38,301 nt of DNA from Oceanospirillum sediminis (GTDB taxonomy: Bacteria; Pseudomonadota; Gammaproteobacteria; Pseudomonadales; Halomonadaceae). Location: the NCBI RefSeq assembly GCF_014164585.1, contig NZ_JACJFM010000003.1, positions 1 through 38,301 on the forward strand. Direction: 5' to 3'. Shown here in pieces: positions 26,803 to 35,793 of the stretch; within the stretch, counting starts at the first letter, position 1; each line of letters begins with the position of its first letter. Made by a program: the position numbers and the translations under genes. The notes beneath the pieces were generated by a model. It ran no database searches. It was not told the origin of the DNA and saw only the letters and a list, made by a program, of their open reading frames with translations.

Positions 26803-27947
26803 TGAATAAGATCTGGCTGGCTCTGTTACTGACAGGCTTTCTGGCAGGCTGTGGCAGTTTGCCAGAGCCTGAATATACGCCTCGCGACCTGACAGATATT
26901 GATGAACAGGTCGAGATGGATGTTGAATGGACTGATTATGCCAGTATGGGGACGGATGAGCAGGGATATAAGCTGCCATTAGTGGCCCATGAAAGTCGCC
27001 TGTTTGGCGTAGGTTATGAAGGTAACCTGATGGCATGGAGCAAGGATGATGGTGATGTTTTATGGGAAGCGGAGCTGGAGGAAGGTATCAGTTCTGGCCT
27101 GGCTTATCATAATGAACAACTCTTTATGGGTACCCAGAATGGTGAGATGATCTCTGTTTCTGCTCAGGGTGGTGAGCGTTTATGGCGTACACGACTGAGT
27201 TCAGAAGTACTGGCTGCACCACAGGTTAATGCTGCCAGAAACCAGTTGATTGCTCAGACCGGAGATGGAAGGGTATATGCGCTTGAACTGGATACCGGAC
27301 GTGTAATCTGGAGTTATGTTAGTACAGAACCTCTGCTGACGCTGCATGGCACGGCATCACCGCGGGTGATTCCTGGGGTGACATTTGCCGGTTTTGCTAA
27401 CGGACATATGACAGCACTGGATAACCGCAACGGTAATAAGTTGTGGGATGTTCGGGTCGCTGCTTCTGAAGGCCGGACAGATATTGAGCGCCTGATTGAT
27501 GTTGATGGGCAGCCATTGATTACACGGGATGGTATGTTGGTGAGTACCAGTTTCCAGGGCAGAGTTGTAGCGATGGACCCACGCAGCGGTCGTGCTATCT
27601 GGGAGCGTAAAGATTCCAGCTTTTATCCGGCTGTTGAAGGTGGTAGTAATCTGCACTACGTTGATGAAGGTAGTCGTGTAATTGCGGTCGATGCCCGTTC
27701 AGGCAGTATTCTGTGGAATCAGGATGCGCTTGAAGGGCGGCGTCTGACGGCACCTTTGATGTGGAAGGATACTGTCGCTGTTGCTGATTTTGAAGGTTAC
27801 GTGCATCTGATTGACTCTGAAACCGGTGAAATTATCGGGCGTATTCAGGCCGATACTTCCGGGGTGGAACAGCCATTGCTGATCTCGGGTGATCAGCTGT
27901 ATGTTGTGGCTGTCAGCGGTCGGGTGATTGCGATCAGTCGTCAATGA
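26802..27947 (+). CDS. bamB: Outer membrane protein assembly factor BamB
   Basis: A lipoprotein subunit of the BAM complex that inserts beta-barrel proteins into the outer membrane. 381 aa; signal peptide MNKIWLALLLTGFLAGC with lipidated C17. An eight-bladed beta-propeller of PQQ-like repeats is visible as recurring G.V.WE or G..LW motifs (DGDVLWEAEL; GGERLWRTRL; TGRVIWSYVS; NGNKLWDVRV; SGRAIWERKD; SGSILWNQDA). The start codon overlaps the yfgM stop (TGATG), so the pair is translationally coupled. Confidence 0.96.
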   Translation: MNKIWLALLLTGFLAGCGSLPEPEYTPRDLTDIDEQVEMDVEWTDYASMGTDEQGYKLPLVAHESRLFGVGYEGNLMAWSKDDGDVLWEAELEEGISSGLAYHNEQLFMGTQNGEMISVSAQGGERLWRTRLSSEVLAAPQVNAARNQLIAQTGDGRVYALELDTGRVIWSYVSTEPLLTLHGTASPRVIPGVTFAGFANGHMTALDNRNGNKLWDVRVAASEGRTDIERLIDVDGQPLITRDGMLVSTSFQGRVVAMDPRSGRAIWERKDSSFYPAVEGGSNLHYVDEGSRVIAVDARSGSILWNQDALEGRRLTAPLMWKDTVAVADFEGYVHLIDSETGEIIGRIQADTSGVEQPLLISGDQLYVVAVSGRVIAISRQ

Positions 27948-27968
27948 CCATGCGTGTTCACAACCAGG

Positions 27969-27977
27969 TTATCCACA
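27969..27977. promoter_or_regulatory. Perfect DnaA-box sequence
   Basis: TTATCCACA, the strict E. coli DnaA-box consensus, lies in the bamB-der gap. One isolated 9-mer could be chance or a DnaA titration or regulatory site. Confidence 0.3.
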
Positions 27978-28020
27978 GCGGGTAAAGCGTTTTATCCGAT
28001 CTGCTGGTATGTATTATTTT

Positions 28021-28050
28021 AGCCCGGTCGAAGTTTACTTCGTCCGGGCT
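28021..28050 (+). repeat. Hairpin upstream of der
   Basis: AGCCCGG (28021-28027) pairs with CCGGGCT (28044-28050) and an inner CGAAG/CTTCG stem continues after a T-T mismatch, with a short loop. It is followed by TGTTAACTT rather than a T-run. It lies 24 bases before the der start and could end bamB transcripts weakly or shape the der leader. Confidence 0.5.
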
Positions 28051-28074
28051 TGTTAACTTAATGAAGATATATCA

Positions 28075-29502
28075 ATGAATCCTCCTGTTATTGCCCTTGT
28101 TGGCCGCCCGAATGTGGGTAAATCAACGCTGTTTAATCGATTGACCCGTAGCCGCGATGCGCTGGTTGCTGACTTTGCTGGCCTGACCCGTGACCGGAAA
28201 TACGGTGAAGGCAAGGTGGGAGGTAAGCCCTACATTGTGATTGATACCGGTGGTATCAGTGGTGATGAAGAAGGCATCGATTTTGTTATGGCAGAGCAGT
28301 CTTTACTGGCCATTGAAGAGGCAGATATTGTCCTGTTCATGGTGGATGGCAAAGCTGGCCTGACTGCTGCTGATGAGATGATTGCTCAGCATCTGCGTCA
28401 GCAGGGTAAAGAAGCCTGGCTGATTGTGAATAAGACCGATGGCCGTGATCCGGATGTAGCAATGGCCGAGTTTTATGCACTGGGTATGAGTAATGAGCCG
28501 ATTGCTATTGCTGCCGCACATGGCCGTAATGTCACGGTGATGATTCAGCATATTCTGGAGCCTTACCCGGACTATGATGAAGAGGCGATGGCTGAGCATG
28601 AGCAGCTGAAGAACAAAGGCATTCGTATTGGTGTCATTGGTCGTCCTAATGTGGGTAAATCCACACTGGTTAACCGTATTCTGGGTGAAGATCGTGTCGT
28701 GGTGTTTGACCAGCCCGGAACCACCAGGGATGCTATTGCTATTCCTTTTGAGCGTGATGAGCAGGAATACACGCTGATTGATACGGCAGGTATCCGTCGA
28801 CGCAAAAATGTGACGGAAATTGCCGAGAAGTTTTCCATTATTAAGACACTGGAAGCAGTCAGGGAATGTAATGTCGCTGTGATGGTTATTGACGCCCGCA
28901 CCGGTATTGTGGAACAGGACCTGCATCTGCTGGACTTTGTATTACAGAGTGGCCGTGCTCTGGTTATTGCAGTGAATAAGTGGGACGGTCTGGACGGCGA
29001 TGTAAAAGATAAAATTAAAGAAGATGTTGATCGTCGCCTGGGGTTTGTGAACTATGCTGATGTTCATTTTATATCTGCACTGCATGGTACCGGTGTCGGT
29101 CATATTTATAAGTCTATTAACAAGGCTTACAATTCAGCGATGAGCCACTGGCAGACCAATCGTCTGACCACCATTCTGGAAGATGCTGTTCAGGAGCATC
29201 AGCCACCGGTTGTCAGAGGTCGTCGTATTAAATTGCGGTATGCTCACCAGGGTGGAAAGAACCCTCCAATTATTGTTGTACATGGTAACCAGACTGATGC
29301 GCTACCAGAAAGTTACAAACGTTATCTGACCAATACTTTCCGCAAAGTGTTGAAAGTTAAGGGTACGCCGATCCGGTTTGAATTCCGTTCCGGTAATAAT
29401 CCTTATGATCAGACCGATAAAGATGATCGTGAGAAAGCGAAACAGCGTCAGCTGAAAATGACTAAAGACTCCCGGACTGATCGTAAGAAACGTCGTCACT
29501 GA
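28075..29502 (+). CDS. der: Ribosome biogenesis GTPase Der (EngA)
   Basis: An essential tandem-GTPase needed for 50S subunit assembly. 475 aa (E. coli 490). The first G-domain has P-loop GRPNVGKS at 10-17 and switch [11 protein letters not shown]; the second repeats GRPNVGKST near residue 187, with DTAGIRRR and NKWDG. A C-terminal KH-like domain ([22 protein letters not shown]) and a basic tail ([12 protein letters not shown]) complete it. Only a weak ribosome binding site (GAAG) is visible. Confidence 0.98.
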   Translation: MNPPVIALVGRPNVGKSTLFNRLTRSRDALVADFAGLTRDRKYGEGKVGGKPYIVIDTGGISGDEEGIDFVMAEQSLLAIEEADIVLFMVDGKAGLTAADEMIAQHLRQQGKEAWLIVNKTDGRDPDVAMAEFYALGMSNEPIAIAAAHGRNVTVMIQHILEPYPDYDEEAMAEHEQLKNKGIRIGVIGRPNVGKSTLVNRILGEDRVVVFDQPGTTRDAIAIPFERDEQEYTLIDTAGIRRRKNVTEIAEKFSIIKTLEAVRECNVAVMVIDARTGIVEQDLHLLDFVLQSGRALVIAVNKWDGLDGDVKDKIKEDVDRRLGFVNYADVHFISALHGTGVGHIYKSINKAYNSAMSHWQTNRLTTILEDAVQEHQPPVVRGRRIKLRYAHQGGKNPPIIVVHGNQTDALPESYKRYLTNTFRKVLKVKGTPIRFEFRSGNNPYDQTDKDDREKAKQRQLKMTKDSRTDRKKRRH

Positions 29503-29543
29503 TGCTGACGGTTTTTGTTCCTCTGATCACTTCCGATATAGAA

Positions 29544-29578
29544 AAGCCTCGCATACCGTTTGGTATGCGGGGCTTTTT
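29544..29578. terminator. Bidirectional terminator between der and mltC
   Basis: A 14-base-pair stem (29544-29557 with 29562-29575) with a 4-base loop; TTTTT ends it on the plus strand and AAAA at 29542-29545 gives a T-run on the minus strand. It serves both convergent genes. Confidence 0.9.
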
Positions 29579-29622
29579 ACATCAGAGCGGCTGTATTCTT
29601 GTATCCCGGATACAGAGCTGTC

Positions 29623-31182
29623 TTATCTGGCCTGAGCGACAGCGATACCATCGTATTTCTGTTTAGCCTTGACCACCTTTTCTATATAACGGCGGGACTC
29701 TGCACTGGGGTGGTTGTGGTTTAGTTTCAGGTAGACCTGCTGAGGTGTCAGGCTGTTGATGACCTGTACCGCATGTTTTCTGTCACGGGAGAAAGTCTTT
29801 AAAACATTACCAGCACCACCGTTGTAGGCCGAAATAATGCAATATTCCCGTGATAACGGATGGGTTACATCTTTCAGATAGATATCATCCAGAATACTCA
29901 GATACGCTGCTCCGGTATCAATATTGTTGGCCGGGTTAAACAGGTAGCTGCGGGTTGGCTGGCCGCTTTTCTTTTTTATGCGTTGAAAAACATCTTTACC
30001 TGCAGTGGATGGCACAACCTGCATCAGTCCATACGCCGGGATATGGCTGGTGGCATAAGGGTTAAAGTGGCTCTCTGTTTCCATAATGCTGTAAATCAGA
30101 GATTCAGCTACACTATAACGTTGTGCGGCCTGACGTACCAGGCTTTCATATTTCTGCCCCCGGACCTGCTGATGGTTTGCTTCCATCGGAATTTCAATCC
30201 GGTAGATAGTGCGACCTCCGGATGAGAGGCGCTGCAGTTTATTAGCAACCAGCCAGTCAGCATAACGCTTTGCACGCCACTCCCACTGTACCAGAACACC
30301 ATCATGATCCCGTACCTGGCCGGACAGAACAGAAGGACCAGACCAGGTTACATGCTTATCTGAGAAAAGCTCAGGGTCTCGCATATCATCCGGTGTCAGC
30401 AGGGTTGTCACGATAGCCTCTTTCAGACGTTGCTGGTGGCCAGACTCAACGGCTGTTTCCACCAGAATATTGCCCTGTGCAAAGTCAACTTCACCACGAC
30501 TGCCATAGCCGTCACCATATTTAACGTACTTATCCCTTGACGATTCCTGAACATTGTCATCGCCCCAGATCTGGCCTGCTTTACGGTGCAGCTCATCAGC
30601 TTTCTGTTTATAACGCAGCCAGGCCTGTTTCAGCTGAGTGGTGACCTCCTGGAATTCCCGATATTCTTCAGCCATATTCGGGAACATACTGATCCAATCG
30701 GAACCTTTAGTAACAGCGCTGTTGGCTGCAGGCGCTGAAGACGCGGCAGGCGTTGTATAACTGCTGTTGGCTGGGGGGCTTGCTGGCGGCAATGAGACGG
30801 GTTCAGTCACAGGCTGAACAGCGGGTTCTGTAATAGCAGATGCAGTTGGAGCTTTGCTGTCCAGTGCCTGTAGCTCTGCAGTAATGGAATCAACTGTCTC
30901 AATCGGCAAAGGTTCAGCTTCGATATCCGATGCCTGAGGCAAAAGTTGCGCGCTGTCTGGTGCAGCCACAGGCTGAATAACAACATCCTGTTTGTTGCTA
31001 TCCGGTGCTCTGTATCCAGGAGGAGGTAACGGCGTCAGGCTTTCAGGTGGATCAGCAGGTGGCTGACTGGCGTTATTACCATTCCCTCCTGTGGCGCAGC
31101 CTGTCAGAAGAGCGACAGATATTGCCAACGAAATTATGCTTTTAGACCGGTTAAGCGTCATATGTTGCTTTGCTTTATCCAT
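29623..31182 (-). CDS. mltC: Membrane-bound lytic murein transglycosylase, MltC type, with long linker
   Basis: A lipoprotein that cleaves peptidoglycan glycan strands with anhydromuramic acid formation. 519 aa, against about 360 in E. coli MltC. Signal peptide with lipobox LLTGC (C29), then a roughly 135-residue Pro/Ala/Ser/Glu-rich unstructured linker, a DUF3393-like domain (from about SDWISMFPNMAEEYREFQ, residue 165), and the SLT domain from about residue 350 with catalytic E370 (IMETESHFNPYA), AYGLMQVVPSTAG and SAYNGGAGNV. The domain order matches MltC; the long linker is the unusual part. An ATG at 31161 is an alternative start; neither has a strong ribosome binding site. Confidence 0.9.
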   Translation of the reverse strand: MDKAKQHMTLNRSKSIISLAISVALLTGCATGGNGNNASQPPADPPESLTPLPPPGYRAPDSNKQDVVIQPVAAPDSAQLLPQASDIEAEPLPIETVDSITAELQALDSKAPTASAITEPAVQPVTEPVSLPPASPPANSSYTTPAASSAPAANSAVTKGSDWISMFPNMAEEYREFQEVTTQLKQAWLRYKQKADELHRKAGQIWGDDNVQESSRDKYVKYGDGYGSRGEVDFAQGNILVETAVESGHQQRLKEAIVTTLLTPDDMRDPELFSDKHVTWSGPSVLSGQVRDHDGVLVQWEWRAKRYADWLVANKLQRLSSGGRTIYRIEIPMEANHQQVRGQKYESLVRQAAQRYSVAESLIYSIMETESHFNPYATSHIPAYGLMQVVPSTAGKDVFQRIKKKSGQPTRSYLFNPANNIDTGAAYLSILDDIYLKDVTHPLSREYCIISAYNGGAGNVLKTFSRDRKHAVQVINSLTPQQVYLKLNHNHPSAESRRYIEKVVKAKQKYDGIAVAQAR

Positions 31183-31225
31183 AAAAATCGCCAGAATTGT
31201 ATTTAACTGCTGTTAATCACAGAAA

Positions 31226-31252
31226 CTTAATCCCCGGAAATCGGGGATTAAG
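31226..31252 (-). terminator. Terminator-like hairpin after srkA
   Basis: A perfect 11-base-pair stem (CTTAATCCCCG, 31226-31236, with 31242-31252) and 5-base loop, just past the srkA stop on the minus strand, followed there by TTTCTG. Probably a modest terminator ahead of mltC. Confidence 0.6.
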
Positions 31253-31265
31253 GGGCAGATGTTCA

Positions 31266-32267
31266 TCAATAATATCCCAGGGTCAGGGATGGGGCAGACA
31301 TTGCCTGAATTTGTTGTTCCAGATTACTGATATGGGCCTGCCACCAGTTTCCTCCGCCAAAATGAGAGAAAGCCTGCTGGAACGCGGGGTCGTCTTTACG
31401 TTCAGACAGCCAGCCGCTGTAGTAAATAATACGCAGGCTTCTTAAGGGTTCAATTAACTGGAGCTGGCGGACAGGGAAAGAGAGAAACTCTTCATAACCT
31501 TCAACAATTTCATTCAGCCACAGTTTCTGTTGCTGTTGATCTCCGCTCAGCAGCATCCAGATATCCTGCATGGCCGGAGCCATGCGGCAATCATCAAAGT
31601 CCAGCATCATCAGCTGTCCATCCCGCCAGAGCAGATTGCCACAATGACAATCGCCCTGAACCCGGATGGTCTCACTATCGAATTCCTGTAAACGTTTGTC
31701 TATTTCAGCTAACAGCTCATTAGTCAGATCGGCATAACGGGTTTCCAGCCCTTGAAGTAAACCGGATTCCAGCACACAGTTCTGCGCATGACGGCCATAG
31801 TCCTGCACGGTCAGAGCTGGACGGTGCTGAAATTTTTTCAGCTCACCCACGCTGTGTAAATGGCCCAGAAACCGGCCTAGTTCAAACAGATGCTCATTAT
31901 TATCCAGTTCAGGGGCGTGGCCGCCCCGGCGGGCAAACAGAGCGATCCGGAAGCCTTCTTCATGGAACAGTGTTTCGCCTTCTTTTACCACAGGTGCAAT
32001 GGCAGGAATACCCGCATCAGCCAGCTCCAGAGTGAATTCATGCTCTTCTCCGATCTGTTCATCACTCCAGCGTTCCGGGCGATAGAATTTGGCAATAATG
32101 GGCTGCTCATCTTCTATGCCGACCTGATATACCCGGTTTTCATAACTGTTCAGAGCCATGATGCGGCCATCGCAGAAAAAGCCCAGTTTCTCAATGGCAT
32201 CCATAACCCGGTCCGGATTAAGCTGGTAGTAGGGCTGGGAAGTATCAAAAGTATCAGATGTGTTCAT
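31266..32267 (-). CDS. srkA: Stress response serine/threonine kinase SrkA (YihE)
   Basis: A eukaryotic-like Ser/Thr kinase with the choline/aminoglycoside-kinase fold; E. coli SrkA counters stress-induced death downstream of Cpx and MazEF. 333 aa (E. coli 328). The N-lobe shows NSYENRVYQVGIED and the ATP lysine region IIAKFYRPERW; the catalytic loop is QGDCHCGNLLWRDG (D206, N211), followed by metal-binding LDFDDC (D223). It follows comF by 42 bases on the same strand, so the two may be cotranscribed. In E. coli its partner gene is dsbA; here it is not. Confidence 0.93.
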   Translation of the reverse strand: MNTSDTFDTSQPYYQLNPDRVMDAIEKLGFFCDGRIMALNSYENRVYQVGIEDEQPIIAKFYRPERWSDEQIGEEHEFTLELADAGIPAIAPVVKEGETLFHEEGFRIALFARRGGHAPELDNNEHLFELGRFLGHLHSVGELKKFQHRPALTVQDYGRHAQNCVLESGLLQGLETRYADLTNELLAEIDKRLQEFDSETIRVQGDCHCGNLLWRDGQLMMLDFDDCRMAPAMQDIWMLLSGDQQQQKLWLNEIVEGYEEFLSFPVRQLQLIEPLRSLRIIYYSGWLSERKDDPAFQQAFSHFGGGNWWQAHISNLEQQIQAMSAPSLTLGYY

Positions 32268-32309
32268 CAGGTCTCTTGCTCAGTTACAGGGCTGGCAAGA
32301 AGCCAGACC

Positions 32310-33101
32310 TTATAAATCGGATTCGGGTTGAGGTGTTCTGGCCAGAGTCCAGATACAGACTTCAGAAGCGCCATTATCTCTTAACATACTGGCAATTACA
32401 CGTGCTGTTGCGCCTGTCGTCATGACATCATCCACCAGCGCAATCCTCTGATCCTGGACCCTTCTGGTTATTCTGAAACTGCCATGAAGGTTGTTCAGCC
32501 TCTCTTTCCGGCTGAGTGTATGCTGCTCCGGGGTATCTGTTATTTTCTGGCAGAGTTCCGGGTTAAAAGGACGCTTCAGTTTCCGTGCGACTTCATCTGC
32601 CAGTAGTGCTGCAGGATTAAAGCCCCGTTTGAAGCGTCGCTTACGGTGAGTTGGCACAGCGACAATCTGATCAGGCAGTTGCCAGGGTTTATCAGCGTAG
32701 TGTTCATGCAGATGATCGGCCATCAGGCGGCCCAGTAATCTGCCATAAATCATCTGTCTGTTCTGTTTAAAGCGGGAAACAAAGCGGTCCAGAGGATAGG
32801 AGTACAGGTAGGGGGATACGGTATGGCTGAAAGGCGGCGCATCTCTCTGGCAGTGGCCGCATTGCCATTGCTGGCTCAGTGACTGGCCGGACAACAGGCT
32901 GATAGGTTCAGCACATTGCAAACATGAATGGTGATTCAGTGCCAGCCCCTCTTTGCAATCATCACACAGAGGTAAATCGCCACTGACAGGTGCCAGACAT
33001 CCCAGACAGCGTCCGGAAAGGAGCTTTTGTTTAAACACCTTATGGCCCTTCTGGGTGATCTGATGCAGAAAGGTTTTTTTGGTCCCGGGTTGTTCCGTCA
33101 T
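32310..33101 (-). CDS. ComF family phosphoribosyltransferase-like protein
   Basis: 263 aa with an N-terminal double zinc-ribbon (C32/C35 with C46/C49; C60/C63 with C81/C84) and a C-terminal type I phosphoribosyltransferase fold with the PRPP loop ALVDDVMTTGATA. The family is required for DNA uptake in transformable bacteria (ComF) and for use of DNA as nutrient in E. coli (GntX/YhgH), biochemical role unclear. AGGGA precedes the ATG. It is divergent from the bio operon; comF/gntX-like genes are commonly linked to bio genes in gammaproteobacteria. Confidence 0.92.
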   Translation of the reverse strand: MTEQPGTKKTFLHQITQKGHKVFKQKLLSGRCLGCLAPVSGDLPLCDDCKEGLALNHHSCLQCAEPISLLSGQSLSQQWQCGHCQRDAPPFSHTVSPYLYSYPLDRFVSRFKQNRQMIYGRLLGRLMADHLHEHYADKPWQLPDQIVAVPTHRKRRFKRGFNPAALLADEVARKLKRPFNPELCQKITDTPEQHTLSRKERLNNLHGSFRITRRVQDQRIALVDDVMTTGATARVIASMLRDNGASEVCIWTLARTPQPESDL

Positions 33102-33316
33102 ATCTGTTCCCTGATCTCTGTATCCCTTTTATATGCTGCGATAATGATGATGGCATCGCATCATGTTTTTTTTATCAGCAACATTACAAATGATGTGGTT
33201 TTTATGTATGTTTTTCAAGGGGTAACAGGTCAGAGAAAGGTGCTGTATTTCTCATAATATGACAAAAAATCCTGCACAGGCTGAAATAATAAGCTCATAA
33301 AATCTATGATGAGATG

Positions 33317-33349
33317 TGGTAAACCTGTTTTTAACTATCCGGTTGACAA
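33317..33349 (+). promoter_or_regulatory. BirA operator of the biotin operon
   Basis: TGGTAAACC (33317-33325), a 15-base spacer and GGTTGACAA (33341-33349) match the BirA operator TTGTAAACC-N15-GGTTTACAA at 8 of 9 bases in each arm. It overlaps the -35 of the bioB promoter, so biotinyl-AMP-bound BirA should repress the operon. Confidence 0.9.
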
Positions 33350-33370
33350 CCTGGGTGGTCAGGTTATTAT
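33343..33370 (+). promoter_or_regulatory. bioB promoter
   Basis: A perfect -35 TTGACA (33343-33348), 16-base spacer and TATTAT (33365-33370), 40 bases before the bioB ATG. The -35 lies in the right arm of the BirA operator. Confidence 0.85.
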
Positions 33371-33410
33371 TCAGCCAGCTGAAAATTTTATAACAGAAAC
33401 AGGTAACACC

Positions 33411-34511
33411 ATGACAGCAACAACGGCACCCCGCCATGACTGGACTCTGGACGAAGTTCAGGCTTTGTTTGATCTGCCTCTGAACGACCTTCTGTTCAAA
33501 GCACACTCAATCCATCGTGAGAACTTTGATCCGAATGCGGTCCAGGTCAGTACCCTGCTGTCGATTAAAACCGGTGCCTGTCCTGAAGATTGTAAATACT
33601 GCCCTCAGTCCGGCCACTACAATACCGGTCTGGAAAAAGAGCAGCTGATGGAAGTACGTAAGGTACTGGAGCAGGCGAAAGCGGCTAAAGAAACCGGCGC
33701 CAGCCGTTTCTGCATGGGGGCTGCCTGGAAATCGCCTAACAAGAAGACGATGCCTGTTGTTCTGGAGATGGTCAAAGGTGTAAAAGCCATGGGGCTGGAA
33801 ACCTGTATGACGCTGGGTATGCTGGATGAAGATCAGGCAAAACAGCTGTCTGATGCCGGTCTGGACTACTACAACCATAATCTGGATACCTCTCCTGAGT
33901 TCTACGATAAGATCATTACCACCCGTACTTATCAGGATCGTCTGGATACGCTGTCTCATGTCCGTGACGCTGGTATGAAAATCTGTTCCGGCGGTATTCT
34001 GGGTATGGGGGAGCAGGAATCTGATCGTGCTAAGATGATGATTCAGCTGTCTAACCTGAACCCTCATCCTGAGAGTGTACCGATCAATATGCTGGTTAAG
34101 GTGGAAGGTACGCCTCTGGATCAGGTTGAAGATCTGGACCCGCTGGATTTTGTCCGCTCTATCGCGGTTGCGCGTATTATGATGCCTCAGTCTCATGTAC
34201 GTCTGTCGGCAGGCCGTGAAGAGATGAGTGATGAAATGCAGGCGATGACCTTCTTCGCCGGTGCTAACTCGATCTTCTATGGTGAGCGTCTGCTGACTAC
34301 CGCAAACCCACAGGCTAACAAAGACCGTGAACTGTTCCAGCGTCTGGGAATTCACCCTGAGCGTCGTGAAGTACCAGTTGATGATGCCGTCCATGAAGCC
34401 GCGCTGAAAGAAGCGATTCAGGAAAACGAAGCGGGTAGTTTGTTCTATGATGCCGCCGCTCCGGCAGCTAATGATGGCCGTGAGCGTAAGCCTTGCGGTC
34501 TGGTGGTGTAA
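33411..34511 (+). CDS. bioB: Biotin synthase
   Basis: A radical-SAM enzyme inserting sulfur into dethiobiotin, the last step of biotin synthesis. 366 aa from [11 protein letters not shown]. The radical-SAM cluster cysteines are C57, C61 and C64 ([14 protein letters not shown]). [23 protein letters not shown] and [13 protein letters not shown] are typical, and the sacrificial 2Fe-2S cluster region is intact. The open frame runs up to 33306 but that part spans the operator and promoter, so the ATG at 33411 with AGGT upstream is right. First gene of bioBFHCD; bioA is absent here, as is usual in this layout. Confidence 0.98.
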   Translation: MTATTAPRHDWTLDEVQALFDLPLNDLLFKAHSIHRENFDPNAVQVSTLLSIKTGACPEDCKYCPQSGHYNTGLEKEQLMEVRKVLEQAKAAKETGASRFCMGAAWKSPNKKTMPVVLEMVKGVKAMGLETCMTLGMLDEDQAKQLSDAGLDYYNHNLDTSPEFYDKIITTRTYQDRLDTLSHVRDAGMKICSGGILGMGEQESDRAKMMIQLSNLNPHPESVPINMLVKVEGTPLDQVEDLDPLDFVRSIAVARIMMPQSHVRLSAGREEMSDEMQAMTFFAGANSIFYGERLLTTANPQANKDRELFQRLGIHPERREVPVDDAVHEAALKEAIQENEAGSLFYDAAAPAANDGRERKPCGLVV

Positions 34512-34536
34512 ACGTCTGCCTGATCTGATACTCCGA

Positions 34537-34570
34537 CGACCGGTCAGCCTCTCAGGCTTACCGGTCGTTT
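34537..34570 (+). terminator. Two-tier hairpin between bioB and bioF
   Basis: Outer stem CGACCGGT (34537-34544) with 34560-34567 and inner stem AGCCT/AGGCT with a 3-base loop, separated by one C-T mismatch, followed by TTT. It is an attenuator or mRNA-processing element rather than a full terminator, and may lower bioF-D relative to bioB. Confidence 0.55.
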
Positions 34571-34611
34571 GCCGTCTGCTGTATGTTTTTTCCTGCCAGG
34601 ATTTCTGAATC

Positions 34612-35793
34612 ATGTCTGCTTTTGACAGCCTGAAAGACACTCTTGAACAGCGTAAGCAGGATCACCTGTATCGCTCTCGTCGTACCCTGAACGCGGCACA
34701 ACAGCCGGAAACCCTGATTGATGGTAAACCGGTACTGGCGTTCTGCAGTAATGATTATCTGGGGCTGGCCAATGATCCCCGTGTGATTGAACGCTTTCGT
34801 ACCGCAGCTACAGAGTTTGGTGTGGGCAGTGGTGCCTCGCATCTGGTGAATGGCCACAGTGCAGAACATCATGCCTTAGAAGAAGAGCTGGCCATCTTTA
34901 CAGGCCGTGACCGGGCACTGTTGTTCTCTACGGGGTATATGGCGAATCTGGGTACGATTAACGCCTTGCTGGATCATCAGGATGCGGTGTTTGAAGATAA
35001 GCTGAATCATGCCTCTTTACTGGATGGTGGCTTGAACTCTGGTGCGCGTTTTCAGCGTTATCTGCACAATGATGTTACCAGTCTGGATAAGCGCCTGAGC
35101 AAAGATCAGAGCCGTCGCCGTTTGGTGGTGACTGACGGGGTGTTCAGTATGGATGGTGATTGTGCACCTATGGCGGATCTGGTGCAGACCTGCCAGCAAC
35201 ATGATGCCTGGCTGATGGTGGATGACGCCCATGGTCTGGGTTGTCTGGGTGACAAAGGACAAGGGCTGTGTGCCGGGTTTGATCAGAATCAGGTGCAGGT
35301 CCTGATGGGAACGCTGGGCAAAGCCTTTGGCACCAGTGGTGCTTTTGTTGCAGGCAGTGAGACACTGATTGAAACCCTGATTCAGTTTGCCCGGCCTTAT
35401 ATCTATACCACGGCGATTCCTCCGGCGGTGGCTGCAGCGACACGTACCAGTTTACACATCGTACAGCAGGAGCCTGAACGCAGAGCTCATCTGCAAAAAC
35501 TGATTCAGACATTCCGTAGCGAAGTGGCGGCAATGGGGCTGGTGTTGATGGACTCACCGACGCCAATTCAGCCTGTGCTGATCGGCAGTGAAGCAGAGAC
35601 CCTGGCCTGGAGTCAGGCGCTGGAAACTCAGGGAATTCTGGTCACAGCAATACGTCCACCGACGGTGCCTAAAGGCACAGCGCGTCTGCGAGTTACGTTC
35701 AGTGCCAGTCATACGGAAGCCCAGCTGGAGCGTTTACTGACAGCGCTGCAGCAGATAGCGCAGCAAAGAGGTATACCCGAGGTAGCGTTATAA
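34612..35793 (+). CDS. bioF: 8-amino-7-oxononanoate synthase
   Basis: A PLP enzyme condensing pimeloyl-ACP with alanine to KAPA. 393 aa (E. coli 384). The PLP lysine is K237 ([11 protein letters not shown]), with D204 and H207 in VDDAHGLG, and [19 protein letters not shown] and LFSTGYMAN near the N-terminus. AGGA lies 10 bases upstream. Its stop overlaps the bioH start (TAATG), so the two are translationally coupled. Confidence 0.97.
   Translation: MSAFDSLKDTLEQRKQDHLYRSRRTLNAAQQPETLIDGKPVLAFCSNDYLGLANDPRVIERFRTAATEFGVGSGASHLVNGHSAEHHALEEELAIFTGRDRALLFSTGYMANLGTINALLDHQDAVFEDKLNHASLLDGGLNSGARFQRYLHNDVTSLDKRLSKDQSRRRLVVTDGVFSMDGDCAPMADLVQTCQQHDAWLMVDDAHGLGCLGDKGQGLCAGFDQNQVQVLMGTLGKAFGTSGAFVAGSETLIETLIQFARPYIYTTAIPPAVAAATRTSLHIVQQEPERRAHLQKLIQTFRSEVAAMGLVLMDSPTPIQPVLIGSEAETLAWSQALETQGILVTAIRPPTVPKGTARLRVTFSASHTEAQLERLLTALQQIAQQRGIPEVAL

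Noticed and set aside
27969-27977. A replication-origin signal at the DnaA box
   Set aside because: Only one box and no AT-rich unwinding element or dnaA/gidA neighbourhood; one perfect 9-mer is compatible with chance.
33507-34640. Long 377-aa open frame on the minus strand opposite bioB
   Set aside because: It mirrors the strongly conserved bioB frame, is rich in His/Arg/Thr as antisense shadows are, and has no ribosome binding site or known family.
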